Part shown: positions 1 to 5,823 of the stretch, piece by piece
Layout: every line of letters starts with the position of its first letter
Position numbering within the stretch: the first letter of the stretch is position 1
Origin: an uncultured Prevotella sp.
Lineage (GTDB): Bacteria > Bacteroidota > Bacteroidia > Bacteroidales > Bacteroidaceae
Direction of reading: 5' to 3'
DNA: 5,944 nt
Assembly (NCBI GenBank): GCA_900770845.1
Contig: CAAGLS010000163.1
Span: 1-5,944 of the forward strand
Program-made: the position numbers and the translations under genes
The notes under the pieces: model-generated
Database searches by the model: none
What the model was told of the DNA's origin: nothing
The model's input: the letters and a program-made list of their open reading frames with translations, nothing else

Positions 1-258
1 GCGCCGCAGTCTGGGGGGGTGGCGTGATGGAAGCCGCACTACGTGCCTCGAAGACGCACGGTAGCACAAAGCGCGCAACATGGACAGTGTGGTGGGACCG
101 CCGGCAAGACAACCATGACTGCGCACCGCGTGCTTCGCGCGTCTTCGAGGCGCTGAGTCCAGTCCACCACTGATGCCCCACCCCAGGCTGCGCTACGCTT
201 GCCCGGGGTTAGAGAGAGACCGCCTCTTCGAGGCTACTGCGGATGCAAGGAGACCCAA
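1..258. repeat. Repeat element copy R1, cut by the window edge: end of left arm, central loop and most of right arm
   Basis: Position 1 aligns with position 497 of the fuller copy R2, and the match runs to about 257 (R2 about 764). Three parts are visible. The end of the left arm (1-77) includes the 3' half of a hairpin stem (AGTCTGGGG type) and the CCTCGAAGACGC motif. The central loop is about 78-117. The right arm (about 118-257) is nearly identical to R2, with the GTGCTTCGCGCGTCTTCGAG motif at 130-149 and a hairpin at 181-208 (stem CCCCAGGC/GCCCGGGG, one mismatch). Similarity ends just after GCGGATGCAAG, so the outer terminus present in R2 is missing here. The loop resembles that of R4 rather than R2. 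Known: imperfect palindromic elements of this kind are often non-autonomous mobile elements. The class assigned here is inference. Confidence 0.8.
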
Positions 259-328
259 CCCAAAGACCCATCCCAAATCACCCACAAGACAGGGGTACAA
301 AGGCGTGCACCCGCGCAGGGACATTTGT
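259..328. other. Spacer between repeat copies R1 and R2, no gene recognised
   Basis: This short stretch holds no supported gene. It contains CAAAGACCCA (261-270), which also occurs in reverse complement next to the stop codon of the outer-membrane protein gene (around 1165-1174). It may therefore be a further degraded repeat module. Open frames crossing it continue into the repeats on either side and are not convincing as coding sequence. Confidence 0.4.
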
Positions 329-365
329 CCTTTGGAGACAAAACATGGGGGGGGGTGATGCGTGC
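329..365. repeat. Flanking repeat module (CCTTTGGAGAC ... GATGCGTGC) with a G9 tract
   Basis: The segment begins CCTTTGGAGAC and ends GTGATGCGTGC. It is matched in the same orientation at 1078-1113. A weaker inverted relative lies at about 858-896, on the far side of R2. It sits directly outside the left terminus of R2, so it may be an outer terminal module of the element rather than neutral flank. The copy at 329 carries an uninterrupted run of nine G at 347-355, where the 1078 copy has only five G (1097-1101). Confidence 0.6.
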
Positions 366-370
366 ATCCG

Positions 371-854
371 CTGCAGGGGCCGTGTAGGTAGGGTTAGGAC
401 CGGTCCTAAGGAGATATTCATCCGCCGCCCAATCGTCGGTTCGACGACAGCCTCGGAGAGGCTGAATCATCAATAACCCCAGACTAAGGCGCGGTAGCGC
501 CGCAGTCTGGGGTGGTGGCGTGATGGAAGCCGCGCTACGTGCCTCGAAGACGCGCGGTAGCGCGGAGCGCGCAATTGAAATTCCGTATAGTGGAAATACG
601 GCATAGAAAACTATGACTGGCGACTGCGCACTGCGTGCTTCGCGCGTCTTCGAGGCGCTGAGTCCAGTCCGCCACTGATGCCCCACCCCGGGCTGCGCTA
701 CGCTTGCCCGGGGTTAAAGAGAGGCCGCCTCTTCGAGGCTATTGCGGATGCAAGTTGCAGACCCACATGACCGGTATACAACATACAACTATATAACACG
801 TGGTCGAACATTCCTTTAGGACTGGCCCTAACCCTACCTACACAGCCCCTGTAG
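371..854. repeat. Repeat element copy R2, near-complete compound inverted repeat with many hairpins
   Basis: The two ends are inverted versions of each other: CTGCAGGGGCCGTGTAGGTA begins at 371, and the reverse complement of a close variant ends at 854. Each arm is about 200 bp and centres on a loop at about 574-623. Order on the plus strand: perfect palindrome TTAGGACCGGTCCTAA (394-409); hairpin TCGTCG/CGACGA (433-447); hairpin CAGCCT/AGGCTG (448-464); hairpin CCCCAGACT/AGTCTGGGG (477-512) with an inner GGCGC/GCGCC stem; hairpin CCGCGCTAC/GTAGCGCGG (530-565). The loop holds two small hairpins (583-601 and 602-615). The right arm then repeats the series in inverse order with different bases, including CCCCGGGC/GCCCGGGG (686-713) and an imperfect TTAGGACTGGCCCTAA (816-831). 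There is no transposase. It could be a MITE/BIME-like element or a structured RNA; the sequence alone does not decide. Confidence 0.8.
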
Positions 855-866
855 TGCTTGCCCGCG

Positions 867-1107
867 AGAATCCCTCTATGCCTTCTCTCGCAAAGGCGCA
901 AAGAACGCAAAGGCCACACCCAATTGCAGGAGCCGTTCCTCGTGCCGGCCCTAAAGAAATGTTCGACCTCTCCGAGGCTGTCGTCGCGTGCTTGTAAAAA
1001 GGCTATATATCTTTCTGGCCGGCCCTAACCCTACCTACACGGCCCCTGCAGTTGGATGTGGCCTTTGCGTCTTCGCGCCTTTGGAGACGAAATGTAGGGG
1101 GATTGAT
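867..1107. repeat. Repeat element copy R3, compact inverted repeat of about 240 bp with long terminal inverted repeats
   Basis: The left arm (about 867-957) and right arm (about 1012-1107) are imperfect reverse complements. The best-matched parts are 891-935 against the reverse complement of 1039-1083, which share CGCAAAGGCCACA and a GCAGG(A/G)GCCGT block, with one indel and a few mismatches. Both arms then contain GCCGGCCCTAA next to the inner region. The inner segment carries CTCTCCGAGGCTGTCGTCG (968-986), the exact reverse complement of 442-460 in R2. R3 therefore looks like a deletion derivative in which most hairpins were lost but the termini were kept, which is the usual relationship of a short MITE to a longer parent (inference). 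No coding potential is apparent. Confidence 0.75.
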
Positions 1108-1134
1108 GCGTGCGTCTTTGGGGCGATTGGGGTT

Positions 1135-1155
1135 CCCCTCCCTTTTAGGGAGGGG
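1135..1155 (-). terminator. Strong 9-bp-stem hairpin directly after the outer-membrane protein stop codon
   Basis: CCCCTCCCT (1135-1143) pairs perfectly with AGGGAGGGG (1147-1155) around a TTT loop. The hairpin ends one base before the stop codon at 1156-1158, so in the mRNA of the minus-strand gene it follows the stop at once. Its position suggests a transcription-end or mRNA 3'-stabilising hairpin. However, no U-tract follows on the minus strand, so it is not a canonical intrinsic terminator. It may instead be one more intergenic repeat module. Confidence 0.5.
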
Positions 1156-4113
1156 TTAGGGGTGGGTCTTTGGTTTCTTGCTCAGTCGATAGACAACGTG
1201 GAAAAGTACGTAGTTGGGCAGCACGTTGCGCCACACCTCGGTGCGTCCCTGCGCGTTCATCGTCACACTGCGGTTGCTCAGTTGATGGAGCATGTCGAAA
1301 CCGTCGACCATGAACGTCAGGCCCAACTTGGGCAATGACTTCGAGAGGCGGGCGTTCCAAACCACGTCGTTGGTGTTGGCTCCCCTGTCGTCATACCCCC
1401 TGCGGCTGTAGATGGACAAGTCGGTGGAGAGTTCTATCTGCCAGGGCAGTGTGGCTTTGACGGTGGGGCCATAGTGGAAGTCCCACACCCGCTGGGTCTG
1501 GAATCCCTCGCGCCCACTGGAGGCACGGTAGAAGAGCAGATAACCGTTGAGGCCCAAGCGCAGCCACGGGAACTTGTATTCCAGCTTCAGGTCTTCCGTC
1601 ACATAGCTGTTGTGCACGATGCTGCGGCCGGGCATGGACGACATCTCATAATCGTCGGAAGTTACGACCGACATCAGGTCCACGCTCCTCGTGGCGCTGA
1701 AGCGCGTCTTGGTGTCCAAACTGAGCAGCTTGCTCTTACCCAATACCGTGGCATATTCGACTCCTGCCTGGAAAATGGAGTTGCCGTTGACGCTGTAGGG
1801 CTTGAAGACCCGCGCGCCCGTGTTGCGGTTGTAGGTGTAGCCCATGGCCAAGGCATTTTGGTAGAGGTAGAAGTGGGCCCAGACGGAAAAGTTCAGGTCG
1901 GGTTTCTTGCTGCTGTTGCCATTGTATTGCAGCTCAAAGATGTGGGTGCGGGGATTCCTGAGACCGGCGTTGCCCAAGATTACGTTGAGCGGGTCGGCAT
2001 CGTTGCGCACAGGAATGAAGCGCACCAAGTCGGGCATGTCGTGGGTGAGAAAATAGCGTACATCGACGTATTTGTTCTGGCTGTCCCACATCTTGCGCAG
2101 GATGAAAGTGGGATTGAAGAACCAGGCCCGGCGGTGGTAGGAGCCGTCGTAGTCGGCTTGGCGGTAGTCCATGTGGTAGTTGTTGAGTTGGAAGGGCAGG
2201 TTGACATAGACCCAAATGTCCTTGTCGTCGCCATGCCAACGCGAGATGCACCATAGCAGGGAGAAGGTGTTGCTCACCCGGTTTTGGCTGCGCCGGAAGC
2301 TGTTTTGCAGGTCAATCGTACTCTCGTAGGCTTCCGTAGAGGGCAGTGTGCCTAAGGGCGTGTCGGAATTGGCTCCGTAGTCGGCCAAGCGGTCCAGGCG
2401 GTAGAGGGCATAGTCGTGGTGCTGGTGCTCCAACTCTATGTTATAGGAGGGGAGGATATACATGATGTCGTCGAACCAATACATCAGCTTGGTGCCTAAG
2501 TTATAGCCCAACGTGTAGTTGGGCTGGCTGTGGCCATAGCGGTTGCGGTAGTCGGTGGCGGCAGTGGCCGATGCGGGGTAGTCGAGCCGGTACTGAGAGA
2601 AGGTCTTGACTTTGTTTGACTGATAGTGAATGCCTCCCGAAATGCCCAATGTGGTCATCATGTCCTCAGCCACGTCCTGGTCGAACTCCATGGCGTTGTC
2701 TGCTGAGATCCTGTCGCTCTTCTCCAGTTGGCTGTTCAGCAACCTGTTGACAGCGATTCGCCGCAGCAGACTGCCTGCCTGCGGACGGCTGATGGAGTCG
2801 ATGAGGGCTGCCGCGTCGCCGACATAGTCCTCCGGGTTCTCGTTGAAGGTGGCCGAGACGGCGGCCTGCCTGATGCGCGTGCGCTGCCACGAGAACTTGG
2901 GCTGCATCCAGAAGTTGGTCTTCTTTGAGGGCATCCACTTCCATTCGTTGTCCGAGCTGACGCTGAACGTGTGGTTGGCAGCCTGTTGCTGATAGCGTGT
3001 CCAACTGTTCTGCTCCGTGAGATAGTTGAGCGTGTTCTGCCGGGTGAGCGCCTGCTCGTCGTTGTGGGTGACGACGACATTGCCTGAGAGGTTGTATTTC
3101 GTGTCTTTCTGCTTGACGAGGTAGTCCAGTCCGGCTTGCCGTTGTGTCCGCTCCCCCGAGGGCATCTTGTCGGGTGTCCATGTCGTAGCCTCTCCGGGGC
3201 GACGGTCATCGTTGAGGTTGTTGAGATTGCCGAAGAGCGACACGCGCGAGTGGTTGGTGAAGCGCAGGGCGAAGAGCCGGGCCAGGTAGCGGTCATGGGT
3301 GCCGCCGCCAGCCTCCACGTTGGCAATCCATCCGGTGTTGTACTCTTTCTTCAGATGCACGTCCATGACGTAGGTCTCGTCGCCGAGCTTCTTATGTAGA
3401 CGCTCTCCCAACTGACTGGACTTGTCATAGACCTTCACGTTCTTCACCATGTAGGCGGGCAGGTTGTCGAGCATGATCTTACGGTCCTTGGAGAAGAAGT
3501 TCTCACCGTTGAGCAGCAGGCTCTCCACATACTTGCCGTTGACATAAATCCGTCCGTCGTCCTTGAGCTCCACGCCCGGCATCTGCCGGATGAGGCCGTC
3601 GAGCATGCTGCCTTGCGACAACTGGAAGGCGTCGGCGTTGAACACGAGCGTGTCGCCCTTGTGGTAGAACTTGATTTTTGTGGCCTTTACCTCCACGCCT
3701 TTCAGCTCCACCGTCTTGGGCTGGCGTTTCAGCAGGACGTCTTCGGCATAACGCATGCCGGTGCTGCCCCGGCCATGCACACTCTTGGCAGGAAGCGTAA
3801 CCAGAGCAGTCTCATAGCCGTCGGCCTCCACCCGGAGCAGCATGTCGGGCATGTCGCAAGTCTTGGCGGTGACCCAATAGACATTCGTCAGGTTGCCGCT
3901 CATCTGGTTCTTGCTGGTACGCCCGCTGTCAACCGGCACACCGTCCTTGGTGAGCAAGGTGACCTTGGCTCCTTCGATAAGTACATGGGTGAGATAGTCT
4001 TTCACCTGTCCGATGACCATACAGGGCTTGACCTTTCCTTCGGCCACAGACACCGATGGTCTGCAAGCCAACAGGGCGACCAACATGGCGAGAATGAGAA
4101 TGCCTTTGTTCAT
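1156..4113 (-). CDS. TonB-dependent-receptor-like outer-membrane beta-barrel protein with an N-terminal carboxypeptidase-regulatory-like domain
   Basis: The 985-residue protein starts with a signal peptide: Lys3, a hydrophobic stretch at 5-16 and a plausible signal peptidase I site after Ala24 (S-V-A). A Cys at 17 after LLA is a poor lipobox and is probably not lipidated. Residues about 32-130 resemble the Bacteroidetes carboxypeptidase-regulatory-like (Ig-like) domain (GQVKDY...GAKVTLL). Residues about 138-235 are plug-like, with GDTLVFNADAF, MLDGLIRQMPGVE and DGRIYVNGK. From about 260 to the end the pattern is beta-barrel, rich in Trp and Tyr in alternating strands. By family this is an outer-membrane protein of the TonB receptor / OMP_b-brl_3 type; its substrate is unknown. 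There is no SusD-like gene beside it, so a SusC role is not supported. ATG at 4111-4113 is the chosen start because it opens the signal peptide and follows a promoter-like sequence. The last residues (KTHP) fall in repeat-like DNA. Confidence 0.9.
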   Translation of the reverse strand: MNKGILILAMLVALLACRPSVSVAEGKVKPCMVIGQVKDYLTHVLIEGAKVTLLTKDGVPVDSGRTSKNQMSGNLTNVYWVTAKTCDMPDMLLRVEADGYETALVTLPAKSVHGRGSTGMRYAEDVLLKRQPKTVELKGVEVKATKIKFYHKGDTLVFNADAFQLSQGSMLDGLIRQMPGVELKDDGRIYVNGKYVESLLLNGENFFSKDRKIMLDNLPAYMVKNVKVYDKSSQLGERLHKKLGDETYVMDVHLKKEYNTGWIANVEAGGGTHDRYLARLFALRFTNHSRVSLFGNLNNLNDDRRPGEATTWTPDKMPSGERTQRQAGLDYLVKQKDTKYNLSGNVVVTHNDEQALTRQNTLNYLTEQNSWTRYQQQAANHTFSVSSDNEWKWMPSKKTNFWMQPKFSWQRTRIRQAAVSATFNENPEDYVGDAAALIDSISRPQAGSLLRRIAVNRLLNSQLEKSDRISADNAMEFDQDVAEDMMTTLGISGGIHYQSNKVKTFSQYRLDYPASATAATDYRNRYGHSQPNYTLGYNLGTKLMYWFDDIMYILPSYNIELEHQHHDYALYRLDRLADYGANSDTPLGTLPSTEAYESTIDLQNSFRRSQNRVSNTFSLLWCISRWHGDDKDIWVYVNLPFQLNNYHMDYRQADYDGSYHRRAWFFNPTFILRKMWDSQNKYVDVRYFLTHDMPDLVRFIPVRNDADPLNVILGNAGLRNPRTHIFELQYNGNSSKKPDLNFSVWAHFYLYQNALAMGYTYNRNTGARVFKPYSVNGNSIFQAGVEYATVLGKSKLLSLDTKTRFSATRSVDLMSVVTSDDYEMSSMPGRSIVHNSYVTEDLKLEYKFPWLRLGLNGYLLFYRASSGREGFQTQRVWDFHYGPTVKATLPWQIELSTDLSIYSRRGYDDRGANTNDVVWNARLSKSLPKLGLTFMVDGFDMLHQLSNRSVTMNAQGRTEVWRNVLPNYVLFHVVYRLSKKPKTHP

Positions 4114-4149
4114 ATCCTTTGCGTTTGTTGCAGGTTAGTTAAGTTTTTG

Positions 4150-4180
4150 CAAAAATAGGTAAAAATCTGCAAACCGCCAA
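4150..4180 (-). promoter_or_regulatory. Putative Bacteroidetes-type promoter of the outer-membrane protein gene
   Basis: Read on the minus strand, TATTTTTG (4150-4157) is an exact match to the Bacteroidetes -7 consensus TAnnTTTG. Upstream, after 19 bases, lies TTGG (4177-4180), a weak match to the -33 TTTG. A better TTTG lies only 12 bases away, which is too close. The predicted start of transcription would be about 30 bases before the ATG at 4113. No strong Shine-Dalgarno sequence is seen, which is usual in this phylum; AAAGGA ends one base before the ATG, too close to be a normal site. Confidence 0.55.
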
Positions 4181-4299
4181 CATCTTTGTCAGTTTTTTTA
4201 GTAGGTCCCTGCATTCTTTCATTCGCCGTGAGAATCTTTGAGGATGTCATCGGGCGTTTTCGCACGTCGAATGTTATCTTCTCTTGCAGAGACGCGGGT

Positions 4300-4399
4300 G
4301 CCCAACTGCATGTACGGGCATCCAATTGCATGTACCCGAAACGGACATCCAACTGCATGTACCCGAAACATGCATCCAACTGCATATACCCGAAACATG
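4300..4399. repeat. 27-bp direct tandem repeat array, three full units plus a partial one
   Basis: Full units start at 4319, 4346 and 4373. Each begins CATCCAA(C/T)TGCAT and continues with (G/A)TACCCGAAAC. They differ at only a few positions. A partial unit at 4300-4318 lacks the last eight bases. There are no unique spacers. The unit start resembles the left boundary of the adjoining element, CATCCGCTGCA at 4400-4410, so the array runs straight into R4. Because 27 is a multiple of three, open frames pass through it in several frames; these give repetitive peptides and are not taken as genes. Confidence 0.85.
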
Positions 4400-4662
4400 C
4401 ATCCGCTGCAGGGGCCGTGTAGGTAGGGTTAGGGCCGGCCCTAAAGAGATATTCAACCGCCGTCCAATCGTCGGTTCGACGACAGCCTCGGAGAGGCTGA
4501 ATCATGCTTAACCCCAGACTAAGGCGCGGTAGCGCCGCAGTCTGGGGTGGTGGCGTGATGGAAGCCGCACTACGTGCCTCGAAGACGCACGGTAGCGCGG
4601 AGCGCGCAATATGAACTCCGTGGTGGGGCTGACGGCACGGCAACCACGACAGCACACTCGTT
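4400..4662. repeat. Repeat element copy R4, left arm and central loop only
   Basis: Positions 4406-4531 align without gaps to 371-496 of R2 with only a handful of differences, and the match continues through the end of the left arm to about 4610. Hairpins kept include the perfect palindrome TTAGGGCCGGCCCTAA (4429-4444) and CCCCAGACT/AGTCTGGGG (4512-4547). The loop (about 4611-4652) resembles that of R1, sharing GTGGTGGG and later (A/G)CAACCA(C/T)GAC. Similarity fades at the start of the right arm, so this is a half element. It lies between the 3' end of aroB and the promoter of the outer-membrane protein gene and disrupts neither. Confidence 0.8.
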
Positions 4663-4692
4663 GCCCTATCATCCCCACGTAAGGCGAATGCC

Positions 4693-4718
4693 AATTATGC
4701 ATTATGCATTATGCATTA
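4693..4718. repeat. ATTATGC heptamer microsatellite next to the aroB stop codon
   Basis: ATTATGC is repeated three times (4694-4714) and followed by ATTAAT. The repeats create overlapping ATGCAT palindromes, so the array can form hairpins on either strand. It begins four bases beyond the aroB stop codon (4723-4725). Similar A/T-rich short repeats are, from memory, common between genes of Bacteroidales; no function is assigned. Confidence 0.75.
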
Positions 4719-4722
4719 ATCA

Positions 4723-5775
4723 TCATCCTTCCCTGCAAAAGTCGAGGGCCTCCTTGATTTCATCCTCGCCCACACTCTGGTCCAAACGCACGTCGCCAAT
4801 GTCGGCAAGCAGGGTGGTGATGATTTGTCCGTCGTGGTTTTTCTTGTCGTGGCGCATCAGCTCAATCAGCTCGGGATAATCGTCGCAGGTGAACGACAGC
4901 ATGCCGTAATGCTCGCGGATGAAGCCCACGGTTTGATGGAGCAGTTCGTTGGGGAACTGAAATCTCACAGCCGAGAGATACAGCTCGGCCACCAGTCCGT
5001 AGGCCACGGCATAGCCATGGAGGATGGGCTTGCGGCCGTGGCGGAGCGAGAACTCCTCAAAGGCGTGGCCAAAGGTGTGGCCAAGGTTGAGGGCCTTGCG
5101 CTGTCGCCGCTCGTGGGGGTCGGCCTTTACAATGGCTTGCTTCACCCTCACCGATGTCGCGACCATCTGGCCCAACCGGTCCCAATCCGCATCACGCCAG
5201 TCGAAATTGAGCAGCTCGGCCCACGTCCTCTCCCTGTCGATGAGTCCATGCTTGATCATCTCCGCATAGCCGGAGAGCAGGTTCTGCCGGTCGAGGGTCT
5301 TGAGGAAAGGCATGTAGAAGATGACGCACTGCGCGTTGTTGAACACGCCCACCTCGTTTTTCACCCCATAGAAGTTGATGCCCGTCTTGCCGCCCACACT
5401 GGCGTCGACCATGGCAAGCAACGTGGTGGGAACATTGATGAAGTCTATACCTCTCTTATATGTAGAGGCGGCGAAACCTCCCAAGTCGGTCACCATTCCC
5501 CCACCTAAGTTGATGAGCAGGGCATGGCGCGTGGCATGCTCCGCGGCCAAGGTCTCCCACACCTGCGAGAGCGAATGGAGATTCTTGTTGGCGTCGGTGG
5601 GTGGGATGGTTATCAGCTTGGCGTCGCGCAGCACTAAAAAGTCCTTCATCACCGGCCAGCACACATTGCGGGTGGTCTCGTCGGTGAGGACGAAGATACG
5701 CTCATGCTCACATTCCGAAATGGCCTCGGTGAGCGTCAGCTCAAGATTGTTGGTGGTTAAGATCTTTTGTTCCAT
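4723..5775 (-). CDS. aroB: 3-dehydroquinate synthase
   Basis: AroB converts DAHP to 3-dehydroquinate with loss of phosphate, the second step of the shikimate pathway, using NAD and a divalent metal in the cytoplasm. The 350-residue product has the family hallmarks in order: NAD-binding GGGMVTDLGGF (91-101), DASVGGKTGIN (124-134), YAEMIKHGLI (170-179), LNLGHTFGHAFE (229-240) and LHGYAVAYG (252-260). By alignment to E. coli AroB the metal ligands are Glu172, His233 and His253. The Glu that follows HG in the E. coli motif is Tyr255 here, which I recall as normal for Bacteroidetes AroB. A longer reading from a TTG at 5794-5796 is possible, but that codon lies inside the -7 promoter box, so ATG at 5773-5775 is preferred. 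Length is normal and the gene appears intact. No other aro gene is in view. Confidence 0.96.
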   Translation of the reverse strand: MEQKILTTNNLELTLTEAISECEHERIFVLTDETTRNVCWPVMKDFLVLRDAKLITIPPTDANKNLHSLSQVWETLAAEHATRHALLINLGGGMVTDLGGFAASTYKRGIDFINVPTTLLAMVDASVGGKTGINFYGVKNEVGVFNNAQCVIFYMPFLKTLDRQNLLSGYAEMIKHGLIDRERTWAELLNFDWRDADWDRLGQMVATSVRVKQAIVKADPHERRQRKALNLGHTFGHAFEEFSLRHGRKPILHGYAVAYGLVAELYLSAVRFQFPNELLHQTVGFIREHYGMLSFTCDDYPELIELMRHDKKNHDGQIITTLLADIGDVRLDQSVGEDEIKEALDFCREG

Positions 5776-5793
5776 ACTTACTAACGTTTTACA

Positions 5794-5823
5794 CAAATTT
5801 AGGAAAAGATCGGCGCACGCAAA
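5794..5823 (-). promoter_or_regulatory. Bacteroidetes-type promoter of aroB
   Basis: On the minus strand, TTTG (5820-5823) is followed after 18 bases by TAAATTTG (5794-5801). Both boxes are exact matches to the Bacteroidetes -33 TTTG / -7 TAnnTTTG promoter. Transcription would start near 5787, giving a leader of only about a dozen bases before the ATG at 5775. This placement argues against translation from the upstream in-frame TTG. Confidence 0.65.

Noticed and set aside
234..686. Open frame of 150 codons on the minus strand across R1 and R2
   Set aside because: Its peptide (containing GPNPTYTAPAADA) is the translation of the repeat's hairpin arms, found on both strands because the arms are inverted. 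Conservation follows stem pairing, not codons.
823..840. Telomere-like CCCTAACCCTACC sequence
   Set aside because: It occurs only once per repeat terminus and is not tandem; it is simply part of the element's end and gives no reason to suspect a linear replicon.
1..1155. SusD-like or other partner gene downstream of the outer-membrane receptor
   Set aside because: No frame in this region encodes anything but repeat translations, so a SusC/SusD pair is not supported.
1474..2256. Long open frame of 260 codons on the plus strand
   Set aside because: It is antisense to the barrel region of the outer-membrane protein, low in complexity (rich in Val, Gly, Ala) and has no recognisable domain.
4300..4399. 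Possible CRISPR array
   Set aside because: The units abut each other with no unique spacers, and no cas gene is present.
4110..4694. Open frame of 194 codons on the minus strand covering the intergenic repeats
   Set aside because: It runs through R4 and the 27-bp tandem repeats, and its peptide recurs in the other repeat copies. It also overlaps the outer-membrane gene promoter. Length is explained by GC-rich repeats lacking stops.
4825..5508. Open frame of 227 codons on the plus strand opposite aroB
   Set aside because: It is antisense to well-conserved AroB motifs; its open state reflects codon bias of the true gene.
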